A stretch of DNA of 64,000 bases from Cupriavidus basilensis OR16 (lineage in GTDB: Bacteria > Pseudomonadota > Gammaproteobacteria > Burkholderiales > Burkholderiaceae), in NCBI RefSeq assembly GCF_000243095.1, contig NZ_AHJE01000061.1, forward strand, positions 1-64,000. The letters run 5' to 3'. How positions within the stretch are numbered: the first letter of the stretch is position 1; the number at the start of each line of letters is the position of its first letter. Shown piece by piece: positions 38,727 to 48,450 of the stretch. A program made the translations under genes and the position numbers. The notes under the pieces are model-generated. The model searched no databases and was not told the origin of the DNA. It saw nothing but the letters and a program-made list of their open reading frames with translations.

Positions 38727-39449
38727 CTACGCGCCCGGCGCGGACTCGCTGGCGATGGCCTGCAGCGCCGCCTTGTCGGATAGCGTGAGACGGCCGTATT
38801 CCAGGCGCAGCACGCCCTGCTTCTCCCAGTCCCGGAGCTGGCGGTTGACGCTCTGGCGGGACACGCCGAGCATATGGCCCAAGTCTTCCTGGGAGAGCTT
38901 CAGCGCGGCGGGAGCGGCGGATTTCCGCACACCTGGCGTGCCCTGGCTGGACAGCGCGTGCGCATGCTCGACGGCAAGCAGGCGCCGCGCCAGCCGCACC
39001 GGGAACGGCATCAGGATCACCTCGTCGATCCACTCCAGCGCGCTGCGGTAGCGCCGGCAGATGAGTTGCGTGAACTCCATCAGCCAGCGGGGCTCGCGCG
39101 CGATGAGCGCATGGAACCTGGCGGCGGGGAGCACCAGCAGTTCGCTGGCCTCGGCGGCGCGCGTGTCGTACACGCGATGCGCGTCGATGAAGAGCGAGAC
39201 CTCGCCGAACCATTGCCCGGGCTCCAGCAGGCTGACCACCGCCTCGCGCCCGTTCTGCGCGGTGCTGCTGACCTTGATGGCGCCGCGCTCGACGCAAAAA
39301 AGCGCGTCCGGGTTGGAGCCGTAGGTAAACAGCACCTCGCCCTTGGCCAGCTGCCTGCGCATGGCATGCGACCGGAGCAGGGCTTCGAGCTCGGCCGAGA
39401 ACTGTCCAGCGGCGGCGTCATCTTCGTGCGGCCGCGGTTGTGTGCTCAT
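38727..39449 (-). CDS. Crp/Fnr-family transcriptional regulator
   Basis: 240 residues. A cyclic-nucleotide-binding fold (residues 30-140, with GEVLFTYGSNPDALFCVERG and LEPGQWFGEVSLF) is followed by a Crp-type helix-turn-helix (LSQEDLGHMLGVSRQSVNRQLRDWEKQGVL). No Fnr-type cysteine cluster at the N terminus, so it is not an iron-sulfur oxygen sensor. The cAMP-contacting residues are only partly kept. Neighbouring genes point the same way but with gaps, so no operon is claimed. Confidence 0.9.
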   Translation of the reverse strand: MSTQPRPHEDDAAAGQFSAELEALLRSHAMRRQLAKGEVLFTYGSNPDALFCVERGAIKVSSTAQNGREAVVSLLEPGQWFGEVSLFIDAHRVYDTRAAEASELLVLPAARFHALIAREPRWLMEFTQLICRRYRSALEWIDEVILMPFPVRLARRLLAVEHAHALSSQGTPGVRKSAAPAALKLSQEDLGHMLGVSRQSVNRQLRDWEKQGVLRLEYGRLTLSDKAALQAIASESAPGA

Positions 39450-39480
39450 GCCATTGCCCCGGTTATGCTGGTCATGCCGC

Positions 39481-40089
39481 TCAGGCCGGATCGGTGCGGA
39501 ACCAGCCGGTCAGTGCCCAGCGGGTCTTGTGGCAGGGCAATACCTCATGCGGGACCAGGTCGCTGCGAAACACCACCAGCCGCGCGCGCTGCGGCAGCAC
39601 GCGGTGCAACTCGGTGGCGCCGTCGTCCTGCCCGTAGAGCGCGAGCTCGCCGCCATCTCGCTCGCACCATTCGGGATTGAGATAGAGCACCAGCGAGATC
39701 TTGCGATGCAGGGTCGCGCGATGCTGGTCCACGTGCTTCCTGTAGGCGGTGCCGACCGGATAGTGCGAAAAGTGGAATTCCTCCCGCTTCAAGCCCAGGA
39801 AGTACCGCTCGTTCAACGCTGCGCGCAAAGCCGCCGCCCAGGCCTGGAAATCTGCCCTGGCCGCGCCGGCGGGTGCGTCATCGAGCCACAGGATCGAATC
39901 GCCGCGAATGCCCGCGTCGCGGGCGGTGGCATCGCCCCGCCCGATGCGGGCCGGGTGGAACAGGCCGGCCTCCCACGCCGCGCGGCTATCGGCATGCAGC
40001 CGCGCCGCCAGCGTGGTGTCGACGAGGTCGTCGGAGACGGCCCAGTCCTGCGCTTCCAGGGCAACAAACAAACGTTCCAGGGCTGACAT
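39481..40089 (-). CDS. 2-oxoglutarate/Fe(II) oxygenase
   Basis: 202 residues. A double-stranded beta-helix prolyl-4-hydroxylase-like domain has the iron ligands in KHVDQHR (HxD, near residue 118) and VPHEVLP (distal His, near 181), and the 2-oxoglutarate-binding region KTRWALTGWF. VLYLNPEW is also typical. It hydroxylates an unknown substrate. It lies 31 bases upstream of the Crp/Fnr gene in the same direction and may be cotranscribed with it. Confidence 0.88.
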   Translation of the reverse strand: MSALERLFVALEAQDWAVSDDLVDTTLAARLHADSRAAWEAGLFHPARIGRGDATARDAGIRGDSILWLDDAPAGAARADFQAWAAALRAALNERYFLGLKREEFHFSHYPVGTAYRKHVDQHRATLHRKISLVLYLNPEWCERDGGELALYGQDDGATELHRVLPQRARLVVFRSDLVPHEVLPCHKTRWALTGWFRTDPA

Positions 40090-40118
40090 GGGTGCAAGAT
40101 TTGGTGCTGGGCAATTGT

Positions 40119-40156
40119 CAAAACGAAAAGGGCCACCTGGACAACAGGAGGCCCTT
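40119..40156 (-). terminator. Terminator after the ArsR gene
   Basis: On the minus strand AAGGGCC(T)CCTG, loop, CAGG(T)GGCCCTT followed by TTCGTTTT. One mismatch in the stem. It separates the ArsR-type gene from the oxygenase gene. Confidence 0.75.
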
Positions 40157-40203
40157 GGCGCGCGGGCGCACAGTTTAACAGCCGGGCGGGCAGCCCTGCC
40201 GGC

Positions 40204-40488
40204 CTACAACCCGCTGCTGTCCAGGTACTCCAGCGCAATGCTCACCGCGCGGCGGGCCTTGAGCACATAGATCACCTGCCGGTCGCGCACGACCAGGGTC
40301 AGCAAATCGGCCTGCATCAGTTCGTTGAAATGGTGGCTGGCGCGCGGCAGGCTCAGCCCGGCGACGCCGGCCAGGTCGAACGCCGGCATGCCGGCTTCGC
40401 CCGCTTCCAGCAGCGCGCGGCAGATGGCGGCGCGCGCTGGCACTGTCAGCAGCGCGTACGTCAGTGTGCTTTCTTGATCGGTCTCCAT
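40204..40488 (-). CDS. ArsR-family regulator
   Basis: 94 residues. A winged helix-turn-helix with AICRALLEAGEAGMPAFDLA, then LSLPRASHHFNELMQADLLT and VVRDRQVIYVLKA. No conserved metal-binding cysteines of the ArsR/SmtB metal sensors are present, so the signal is unlikely to be arsenic or zinc. The start at 40488 is chosen by domain length; upstream in-frame ATGs would add 50 unrelated residues. Divergent from the efflux operon at 41081 across about 590 bases. Confidence 0.85.
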   Translation of the reverse strand: METDQESTLTYALLTVPARAAICRALLEAGEAGMPAFDLAGVAGLSLPRASHHFNELMQADLLTLVVRDRQVIYVLKARRAVSIALEYLDSSGL

Positions 40489-41080
40489 GGCCACGCTTTC
40501 CCGCTTGTCGTCCAGATGTCGTGTCGTTATATATGCGTCGGCTGGCCGTACGGATTGCCGCAGCCCTCCCGCCGCGACCGCCTGACACCTACTTTCTACG
40601 CGGCAGGCGCAGCGAATGCAACCCGCCGGGGCTCGCTGGCGCACAATTACACAAGATTACAACAGGGTGCGGGGACCCGCCCTTGGCTGCACGCGCGGTG
40701 CCGGGGCGTCCCCTGCGGCGCAGGCGCTCGCTAGCCCTTCGCCGCGCCGCACAACCCGGCATCCACCGCAGCAAGATTCCGTGACAGGCACGCGCGCCCG
40801 CCGCGTGCCGCATGCGTGGATGTATTTCGCGCTTCACTTGCCGGCGCGACCCGTGGCGCCGCTCCGCACATCGGCGTAAGCCGGTGAAATATTCGGTAAT
40901 GCGCAGCGCGTTCCACACATTCCCGCGCCGCACTATCCTTGCCATATGACCAGCCTGCGCTACGCCGCGCCGGCGGTGGACATACGCGCGCAAACCAAGC
41001 CGCCAGCCCGGGCAGGAAACGACAACCATCAGCATCGCTTCACGAAAGTCCGTCATGACTATCGCTTGCATCCCGCATTC
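40489..41080. other. Intergenic region upstream of the efflux operon
   Basis: About 590 bases holding divergent control regions. An in-frame upstream extension of the outer-membrane gene (from 40946) lacks signal-peptide character and is not used. No repeat or operator was recognised with confidence. Confidence 0.4.
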
Positions 41081-42514
41081 ATGAACGCCGCGCGCTTGCT
41101 CTCGCCGCGCCTGTTCTGCATCGTCCTGGCGTCTGCCTGGATGGGCGGCTGCGCAGTCGGGCCGGACTACCAGCGCCCCCCGGTCGAGACCCCCGCCACA
41201 TATCGCGAAGCCGTGCCGGACGATCACCAATGGAAGGTCGCCGAGCCCCGCCCGGTGGACTTGACCCAGGCGTGGTGGGCGGGCTTTGACGATGCCCGCC
41301 TGAATGATCTGGTGGTGCAGGCCAACGCGGCCAACCAGAGCCTGCGCCAGGCCGAGGCCCAGTACCGCCAATCCCGCGCGCTGGCGCAGGCGGCGCGCTC
41401 CGCCTTGTTTCCCACGCTCGGCGCCGGCGTGGCGGTGGGACGCGCGCGTACCAACGCGCTGGGCATCCAGACGGTGTCCAACACCCACTCGGCCAACCTC
41501 GATGCCAGCTGGGAAATCGACCTGTGGGGCCAGGTGCGGCGCAGCATCGAAGCGGCTCGCGACAACGCGCAGGCCAGCGCCGCCGACCTCGCCGCCGCGC
41601 GCCTGACGATCCAGGGCGAGCTGGTGCAGGACTATATCCAGTTGCGCGTCACCGATGTGCTCAAGACGCTCTATGCGCGCACGCTGGCCGCCTACGAGGA
41701 CTCCCTCAAGCTGACCCAGAGCCAGTTCCGCGCAGGCGTGGCCACTGCGGGCGACGTGGCGCTGGCGCAGGTCACGCTGAACTCGGCGCAAGCGCAGGCA
41801 ATCGACCTGGACGTGCAGCGCAACCAGCTCGAGCATGCCATCGCCGTGCTGCTGGGGCGCGCCCCCGCCGAGTTCACGCTGGCGCCCGAGGCGTTCACGA
41901 TGCGCCCGCTGGCGGTGCCGCCGGGGCTGCCCTCGGCACTGCTGGAACGCCGCCCCGACATCTCGGCGGCCGAGCGCCGCATGGCGGCGGCCAATGCCAA
42001 TATCGGCGTGGCGCGCGCCGCATACTTTCCCTCGCTGGTGCTCTCGGCGGTGGGCGGCGCCAGCAGCGGCAGCCTGGCCAACTGGTTCGGGCCGCCAGGC
42101 CGGGTGTGGTCACTGGGTGCGGCGCTGGCCGGGACCATCTTCGACGGTGGGCTGCGCAACGCGCAGAACGACCAGGCCGTGGCGGCCTACGACGGGGCTG
42201 TCGCGGCGTACCGGCAAACCGTGCTAAGCGGCATGCAAGAGGTGGAAGACAGCCTCTCGGCGCTGCGCGTGCTCGACCAGGAAGTGGCGGTGCAGGACCA
42301 TGCGGTAGATGCCGCCCGCGTGGCGGAACGCGTGAGCCTGGCGCAATACCGTGCCGGCACCGCTTCCTACCTCGGGGTGGTAACGGCACAGGCCCTTTCC
42401 TTGTCTAACGAACGGACCGCGATCCAGTTGCGTGGCCGGGAGCTTGCAGCCAGCGTGGCGCTGGTCAAGGCGATCGGCGGCGGCTGGCAAAGCGATGCGC
42501 TGGCGCAACCCTGA
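41081..42514 (+). CDS. Outer-membrane efflux channel, NodT/OprM-type lipoprotein
   Basis: 477 residues. A signal peptide ends in the lipobox GGCAVGPDYQRPPV (cysteine near residue 24). Two outer-membrane efflux repeats follow (DARLNDLVVQANAANQSLRQ, LERRPDISAAERRMAAANAN). First gene of a three-gene operon with an adaptor and an RND pump, forming a trans-envelope exporter. The ATG at 41081 is chosen because it starts the signal peptide. Confidence 0.92.
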   Translation: MNAARLLSPRLFCIVLASAWMGGCAVGPDYQRPPVETPATYREAVPDDHQWKVAEPRPVDLTQAWWAGFDDARLNDLVVQANAANQSLRQAEAQYRQSRALAQAARSALFPTLGAGVAVGRARTNALGIQTVSNTHSANLDASWEIDLWGQVRRSIEAARDNAQASAADLAAARLTIQGELVQDYIQLRVTDVLKTLYARTLAAYEDSLKLTQSQFRAGVATAGDVALAQVTLNSAQAQAIDLDVQRNQLEHAIAVLLGRAPAEFTLAPEAFTMRPLAVPPGLPSALLERRPDISAAERRMAAANANIGVARAAYFPSLVLSAVGGASSGSLANWFGPPGRVWSLGAALAGTIFDGGLRNAQNDQAVAAYDGAVAAYRQTVLSGMQEVEDSLSALRVLDQEVAVQDHAVDAARVAERVSLAQYRAGTASYLGVVTAQALSLSNERTAIQLRGRELAASVALVKAIGGGWQSDALAQP

Positions 42515-42570
42515 GCCGACGACCCCCTGATCCTCCTATCTACATCGGCAGACCACTTCCAAGGCAATCC

Positions 42571-43803
42571 ATGGCGTCCCAGTCCTCCCGCCGCAATCCT
42601 GTCCTGATCGGCCTGGCCGTGCTCGTGCTGGCGGCCGTGGTGTGGTTCGCCATCGGCCCGCTCAAGCGCATGGTGGCGCCGCGCAGCGCAGCGCCGCCGG
42701 CGCCGGCGGTCTCCGTGACCAGCGCGCAGGTGAAACGCGAGGACGTGCCGATCGGCCTGGCTGGCGTCGGCACGGTGCAGGCGATGGCCACGGTAACGGT
42801 CAAGCCGCGCGTGGATGGCCAGCTCGACCGCGTCGGCTTTGTCGAAGGCCAGGACGTCAAGGCCGGGCAATTGCTGGCGCAGATCGACCCGCGCACGTTC
42901 CAGGCGCAACTGCAGCAAGCCATGGCGCAAAAATCGCGCGACGAAGCACAGCTAGCCAACGCGCGCCTTGACCTGCAGCGTTACGAGGGCCTCATCAAGG
43001 AAAACGCCACTACACAGCAAACGCTGGATACCCAGCGCGCGCAGGTGGCGCAGCTGGCCGCGGCGGTGAAGACCGATGAAGCCCTGGTCAACGTCGCCCG
43101 CGTGCAGCTCGACTACACCACCATCACTGCGCCGCTGTCCGGGCGCGTTGGCGCGCGCCTGGTGGATCCGGGCAACATCGTCCACGCCGCCGACGCCAAC
43201 GGCCTGGTGGTGATCCGCCAGGTCGACCCGATCGACGTGGTGTTCACGCTGCCCGACGGCGAATTCCAGCGCATCAACCGGGCCATCCAGGCCAGCGGCA
43301 CCCCGCTCGCGGTCGAGGCCAGCGAGCGCGCCAGCGGCCAGTTGCTGGGACAAGGCAAGCTGATCCTGCTCAACAACACCATCGACACCACCTCCGGCAC
43401 CATCCAGCTGAAAGGGCGCTTTCCCAATCCCTCGCATACGCTGTGGCCAGGCCAGTACGTCAATGCGCGGCTGGTGCTCGGCGCGCGCGACCAGGCGCTG
43501 ACCATCCCCGCCGCCGCCGTGCAACGCGGCCAGACCGGCACCTATGTCTATGTGGTGCAGGCGGACCATACGGTTGCGTCCCGGCCGATCGAGGTGGCGG
43601 AAATCCAGGACGCCAAGGCCGTCGTGGCCAAGGGGCTTGCGGCCAACGAGCGGGTAGTGGTGGACGGGCAATACAAACTCAAGCCCGGCACCCGCGTGAA
43701 CGAGACGACCGCAACCACCACCGTGGCGGATGCCGGTGCCGCGCACGCTTCCGCGCCGGCCGCCGGCGCTCCGGCACCCCGCGCCGGGAACGCACGGCCA
43801 TGA
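42571..43803 (+). CDS. RND efflux periplasmic adaptor (MdtA-like)
   Basis: 410 residues. An N-terminal membrane anchor is followed by the lipoyl/hairpin region (VTVKPRVDGQLDRVGFVEGQ, QIDPRTFQAQLQQA), the barrel-sandwich TTITAPLSGRVGARLVDPGN, and an Ala/Pro-rich C-terminal tail. It is closest in pattern to MdtA adaptors. The stop overlaps the pump start (ATGA), so translation is coupled. Confidence 0.92.
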   Translation: MASQSSRRNPVLIGLAVLVLAAVVWFAIGPLKRMVAPRSAAPPAPAVSVTSAQVKREDVPIGLAGVGTVQAMATVTVKPRVDGQLDRVGFVEGQDVKAGQLLAQIDPRTFQAQLQQAMAQKSRDEAQLANARLDLQRYEGLIKENATTQQTLDTQRAQVAQLAAAVKTDEALVNVARVQLDYTTITAPLSGRVGARLVDPGNIVHAADANGLVVIRQVDPIDVVFTLPDGEFQRINRAIQASGTPLAVEASERASGQLLGQGKLILLNNTIDTTSGTIQLKGRFPNPSHTLWPGQYVNARLVLGARDQALTIPAAAVQRGQTGTYVYVVQADHTVASRPIEVAEIQDAKAVVAKGLAANERVVVDGQYKLKPGTRVNETTATTTVADAGAAHASAPAAGAPAPRAGNARP

Positions 43804-46800
43804 GCATCTCGGCGACCTTCATCAAGCGCCCGATCGGCACCTCGCTGCTGGCGCTGGCCCTGCTGCTGGTCGGCGTGGCCGCGTGGCCGCTGCTGCCTAT
43901 CGCGCCGCTGCCGCAGGTGGATTTCCCCACCATCCAGGTGTCGGCGAATCTGCCCGGTGCCAGTCCGGAGACCATGGCGTCGAACGTGGCCCAGCCGCTG
44001 GAGCGCCAGTTCTCACTGATCGCCGGACTCACGCAGATGACGTCGACCAGCGCGCAAGGCAACGCCCAGATCACGCTGCAGTTCGACCTCAACCGCAGCA
44101 TCGACGCGGCCGCCGTGGATGTGCAGGCCGCCATCAACGCCGCCAGCGGGCAATTGCCGAGCGGCCTGCCAACGCCGCCGACCTTCCGCAAGATCAACCC
44201 TGCGGACTCGCCGATCCTGGTCCTGGCGGTACAGTCCGACACGCTGCCGCTGACCGAGGTCAACGACTTCGCCGACAACGTGCTGGCGCAGCAGATCTCG
44301 CAGATCTCCGGCGTGGGGCTGGTCAATATCGGCGGCCAGCAAAAGCCCTCGGTGCGCATCCAGGTGGATCCGCAGAAGCTCTCGGCCATGGGCATGAGCC
44401 TGGAAGACCTGCGCGGCGTGATCGCCGCCACCACCGTCAACCAGCCCACCGGCAGCACCGATGGCGCCAGCAAGGCCTTCAACGTCTACACCAACGACCA
44501 GATCACCAAGGCGGCAGTGTGGAACGACATGGTGCTGGCCTACCGCAACGGCGCGCCGGTGCGCGTGCGCGATGTTGGCGCGGCGGTCGACGGGCCCGAG
44601 AACGCCAAGCTGGCGGGCTGGGGCTTTGCCGGCGCCGCCGCGCCGGCGGACAACACCTTCCACAACGGGCGCGCGATCATCCTGGCCATCACCAAGCAGC
44701 CGGGCGCCAACGTGATCGAGACGGTGGATCGCATCCGCGCCGCGCTGCCGCGCCTGCAGGCCGCGATCCCGCCCACCGTCAACGTCAATACGCTGGCCGA
44801 CCGCACCCAGACCATCCGCGCCTCGGTGGCCGACGTGGAGTTCACGCTGGTGCTCACCATCGCGCTGGTGGTGATGATCATCTTCGTGTTCCTGCGCAAC
44901 GTGGCGGCCACGGTGATACCCAGTGTGACCGTGCCGCTGGCGCTGATGGGCACCGCCGGCGGCATGTACCTGCTGGGCTACAGCCGCGACAACCTGTCGC
45001 TGATGGCGCTCACCATTGCGGTGGGCTTCGTGGTGGACGATGCCATCGTGATGCTCGAGAACATCTATCGCCACGTGGAAGACGGCATGGAGCCCATGGA
45101 AGCCGCGCTCAAGGGCGCCGCCGAAATCAGCTTCACCATCGTGTCGATCTCGGTCTCGCTGGTGGCGGTCTTTATCCCGCTGCTGCTGATGGGCGGCATC
45201 GTGGGGCGGTTGTTCCGCGAGTTCGCCGTGACCGTCACGCTCACCATCGTGGTCTCGGTAGTGGTCTCGCTGACGCTGACGCCGATGCTGTGCTCGCGCT
45301 ACCTGACCCCGCCGCGCGGCCATCATCACGGCCGCATCTACCAGTGGTTCGAACATGGCTTTGACACCATGCTGTCGGGCTACAAGCGCGGGCTGGACGT
45401 GGTGATGCGTCACCAGTTCTTCACCCTGTGCGTGTTTATCGCCACGGTCGCCACCACGGTGGCGTTGTTCATCTACATACCCAAGGGCTTCTTTCCGCAG
45501 CAGGACACCGGCTTTATGTTCGGCATCGCGGAGTCCGCGCAGGATGCGTCGTTCAAGTCGATGAACGCGCGCATGGTGCAGCTTGCCGATATCGTGCGCG
45601 CCGATCCCGACGTCGCCGCGATTGGCATGACCGGCGGGCAGAACACCATCAACACCGGCAATTTCTTCATCAGCCTGCGTCCCAAGGACCAGGGCCGCAC
45701 CGCCAGCGCCGACGAAGTGATCGCCCGGCTGCGGCCCAAGCTGGCGCAGGTGCAAGGCGCCAACCTGTTCCTGCAGGCCGGGCAGGACATCAACGTGGGC
45801 GGGCGGCTGTCGCGCACGCAGTACCAGTACACGCTGATGGACCCCAACCTGGACGAGCTCAACCAGTGGGCGCCGCGCATCCTGGAGCGCCTGCGCGCCC
45901 TGCCCCAGCTCGCCGACGTGGCATCCGACCAGCAGAACGCCGCCGCCGCGGCGCGCCTGACGATCGACCGCGCGCGCGCCTCGAGCTTCGGCATCACCCC
46001 CGCGCTGATCGACGCCACGCTGTACGACGCGATCGGGCAGCGCCAGGTCGCGCAGTACTTCACCCAGATCAACAGCTACCACGTGATCCTGGAAGCCACG
46101 CCCGCGCTGCAGGACGACCCGCGCTTGTTCAGCAAGCTGTACGTGACCTCGCCGCTGAGCGGCGAGCAAGTGCCGTTGTCCGCGTTCGTCAAGATCGACA
46201 CCGACAGCACCGCCTATCTGTCGATCAGCCACCAGGGGCAATTCCCCGCTGTCACGATCTCATTCAACCTGGCCAAGGGCGTGGCGCTGGGCGATGCCGT
46301 CAAGGCCATCAACAGCACCCTGTCCGGCATGGGCCGCCCGCAAACGCTCTCCGGCTCCTTCCAGGGCACGGCACAGGCCTTTGGCGCCTCGCTTGCCTCC
46401 CAGCCCTACCTGATCGCCGCCGCGCTGGTCGCCGTGTATATCGTGCTGGGGCTGCTGTACGAAAGCTATATCCACCCGCTCACCATCCTCTCCACCCTGC
46501 CCTCCGCCGGCGTAGGCGCGCTGCTGATCCTGCTGGCCGGTGGCTATGACCTCAGCGTGATCGCGCTGATCGGCATCATCCTGCTGATCGGCATCGTCAA
46601 GAAAAACGGCATCATGATGGTCGACTTCGCGCTCACCGCCGAACGCGACCACGGCATGAAACCGGAAGAGGCGATCTACCAGGCGTGCCTGCTGCGCTTC
46701 CGGCCGATCATGATGACCACCATGTGCGCGCTATTGTCCGGATTGCCGTTGATGCTCGGGCACGGCGCTGGCTCGGAGCTGCGGCGGCCATTGGGCTTTG

Positions 46801-47003
46801 CGATGGTGGGAGGACTGGTGCTCTCGCAAGCGCTGACGCTGTTCACCACGCCCGTGGTGTATCTCTACCTGGATCGCGCGCACTATTGGTATATGAAGCG
46901 CAAGGAACGGCGGCAGGCACGGCGTGAAGGCCGCGAGCACGCGCGCCGCACGCAGGCCGAACGCGAGAGCCGGCGCGTGCTGGCTGCCGGAGAAGGAGAC
47001 TGA
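43800..47003 (+). CDS. RND efflux permease (MdtB/MdtC-like)
   Basis: 1067 residues with the twelve-helix RND layout: FIKRPIGTSLLALALLLVG at the start, FPTIQVSANLPGASPETMAS, the proton-relay region VGFVVDDAIVMLENIYRHVE, and SLTLTPMLCSRYL. Only one permease is present, unlike MdtBC which uses two. The C terminus is long and very basic (ERRQARREGREHARRTQAER). It probably exports hydrophobic drugs or bile-type compounds, by family. Confidence 0.93.
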   Translation: MSISATFIKRPIGTSLLALALLLVGVAAWPLLPIAPLPQVDFPTIQVSANLPGASPETMASNVAQPLERQFSLIAGLTQMTSTSAQGNAQITLQFDLNRSIDAAAVDVQAAINAASGQLPSGLPTPPTFRKINPADSPILVLAVQSDTLPLTEVNDFADNVLAQQISQISGVGLVNIGGQQKPSVRIQVDPQKLSAMGMSLEDLRGVIAATTVNQPTGSTDGASKAFNVYTNDQITKAAVWNDMVLAYRNGAPVRVRDVGAAVDGPENAKLAGWGFAGAAAPADNTFHNGRAIILAITKQPGANVIETVDRIRAALPRLQAAIPPTVNVNTLADRTQTIRASVADVEFTLVLTIALVVMIIFVFLRNVAATVIPSVTVPLALMGTAGGMYLLGYSRDNLSLMALTIAVGFVVDDAIVMLENIYRHVEDGMEPMEAALKGAAEISFTIVSISVSLVAVFIPLLLMGGIVGRLFREFAVTVTLTIVVSVVVSLTLTPMLCSRYLTPPRGHHHGRIYQWFEHGFDTMLSGYKRGLDVVMRHQFFTLCVFIATVATTVALFIYIPKGFFPQQDTGFMFGIAESAQDASFKSMNARMVQLADIVRADPDVAAIGMTGGQNTINTGNFFISLRPKDQGRTASADEVIARLRPKLAQVQGANLFLQAGQDINVGGRLSRTQYQYTLMDPNLDELNQWAPRILERLRALPQLADVASDQQNAAAAARLTIDRARASSFGITPALIDATLYDAIGQRQVAQYFTQINSYHVILEATPALQDDPRLFSKLYVTSPLSGEQVPLSAFVKIDTDSTAYLSISHQGQFPAVTISFNLAKGVALGDAVKAINSTLSGMGRPQTLSGSFQGTAQAFGASLASQPYLIAAALVAVYIVLGLLYESYIHPLTILSTLPSAGVGALLILLAGGYDLSVIALIGIILLIGIVKKNGIMMVDFALTAERDHGMKPEEAIYQACLLRFRPIMMTTMCALLSGLPLMLGHGAGSELRRPLGFAMVGGLVLSQALTLFTTPVVYLYLDRAHYWYMKRKERRQARREGREHARRTQAERESRRVLAAGEGD

Positions 47004-47007
47004 AGGT

Positions 47008-47382
47008 TCAACTAACCTCAATCACCCCGTTCATCGTCTCATGCCCGGACCCACAAAAAATATCGCACAAGAACGCAAAGCTGCCAGCCGCCTTTGGCAA
47101 GGCCGAAACCCGCACCACCTTGCCGGGCGGCAAATCCTCCCGAATCCCGAGATCCGGCACGCTAAACCCCATGATCACATCCTGCGCGGTCAGCTCGAAC
47201 ACCACCGGCTCCCCAACCCGCAGCGCAATCCGGTTCGGGGTGAAGACAAACTTCCGCGCATGCACCTTGATCACCCGCGGCGCGGCGGCCGCGCTTTGCA
47301 ACAGTGGCGTCCCGCCCGCCAGCGCCAGCAGGCAGCACAGCGCCCGCCTGCGGCTGAATCCTTCCCGTCCGATTACTGACAT
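47008..47382 (-). CDS. Exported cupredoxin with CuA-like motif
   Basis: 124 residues. A twin-arginine-like signal (FSRRRALCCLLALAGG) is followed by a single cupredoxin domain. CDIFCGSGHETM fits the C-x3-C-x3-H-x2-M loop of the CuA centre in cytochrome oxidase subunit II. The upstream ligand position, usually His in DVxHxF, is Met here (QDVIMGFSVPD). This makes it a CuA-like or mononuclear copper protein of the periplasm rather than an oxidase subunit. The ATG at 47382 has GAGGAG upstream. It is downstream of the exported phosphoesterase and shares its ECF-type promoter. Confidence 0.85.
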   Translation of the reverse strand: MSVIGREGFSRRRALCCLLALAGGTPLLQSAAAAPRVIKVHARKFVFTPNRIALRVGEPVVFELTAQDVIMGFSVPDLGIREDLPPGKVVRVSALPKAAGSFAFLCDIFCGSGHETMNGVIEVS

Positions 47383-47449
47383 GACCAACTCCTCATAGCG
47401 AGTTCAGCGAGTTCGGCGAGTCCAAAGCGACACGGCACGATCTGCTCAA

Positions 47450-48311
47450 TCAAGCATTGACAGGCTTCTCGTCGATCCCGAAATCCCCCGACGCCCTGCC
47501 CGCCTGCACTTCCCTCCAGCCCAATCCCCGATAGGGCTGCGCGGGATCCCACGGCACCGGCAAGCGCTGTGCCTGCGACCCCGGCGCCGGCAACGGGAAC
47601 ATCAGCGAACGCGCCGCGTGGTGCGCGATATGCCCGGTCATGTGGTGATGTTCCTGGTGGATATGCCCGTAGAACACCGTCACATTGGGATGCGGCATCA
47701 GGCGCTCGATGACCTGCGCACCGTCTCGCGTGGCCCAGTCCCACTGCGGATAGAGATCGAACAGCGGACGGTGCGTGAACACCACGATGCGCGCCGACTG
47801 CGGCTGCTGCGCAAGGTCCGCGGCGAGCCAGTCGAGCTGCGCTTCGCCCACCCGTCCGGAGCACAATGAAGTGCACGCCCTTGTGGTCGAACACATAGTG
47901 CGTGGGACCGAACAGTTCGCGATAGGCAGCGCCCTGGTCCAGGCTGGCGTCGTGCTCGCCCGGCATCAGGTGCACGACCGGCACCTTGAGCGCGGCGATG
48001 ATCGACTGGAACTCACGCATGCGCCGGCGGCGCTCGGCGGGGTCATCGGTGGTTTGCGTCAGGTCGCCGGTGAACATCAGGAAATCCGGCGGCTCGGCCA
48101 GTGCGTTGACCGCCGCCACCGCCTTGGGCAAGGTGCCGCGCGCGTCGGGATTGGCTGGGCCCTGGAAGCCCCAGTGAGCGTCAGAGAGTTGGACAAAGTA
48201 GAACGCTTCGTCGCGCCCGGCGGCCCATCCGGGCAGAGCCGACACAAACACCGCACCGCCGGCGCAGGCGGCGAGCCCGAGAAAATCGCGCCGCTTCCAT
48301 GCTCGCTTCAT
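47450..48311 (-). pseudogene. TAT-exported metallophosphoesterase, small internal deletion
   Basis: A twin-arginine signal (WKRRDFLGLAACAGGAVFV) leads into phosphoesterase motifs QLSDAHWGF, FTGDLTQT and MPGEHDASL. After KGVHFIVL (near 47860) the frame is lost. The next frame begins GRVGEAQLDWLAADLAQQ and continues with VFTHRPLF and FYGHIHQEHH to 47450. A conserved stretch of some eight residues usually between these points is absent, so a short deletion, not a slip, caused the break. First gene of the leftward ECF-linked operon; the cupredoxin follows. Confidence 0.82.
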
Positions 48312-48379
48312 ATTGAGCTCCATTGGTTGATCGCATCGACCGGATCGACCGGATCGATCAGGTTGCTGGGAACCTGCCT

Positions 48380-48410
48380 GTCATACCGGCGCGGCGCCGC
48401 GTTTATTCCC
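48380..48410 (-). promoter_or_regulatory. ECF-type promoter of the phosphoesterase-cupredoxin operon
   Basis: On the minus strand GGGAATAAAC (48401-48410), 13 bases, GGTATGAC (48380-48387). Same boxes and spacing as the divergent promoter at 48451. The distance to the gene start is about 70 bases. Confidence 0.75.
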
Positions 48411-48450
48411 GTTGCCGGCGATATTTTTTTTACGTGGTGGCGGTGGGATT

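Noticed and set aside
44013..46241. A 742-codon open frame on the minus strand
   Set aside because: It is antisense to the RND permease and has the low-complexity His/Gln/Arg composition of a shadow frame.
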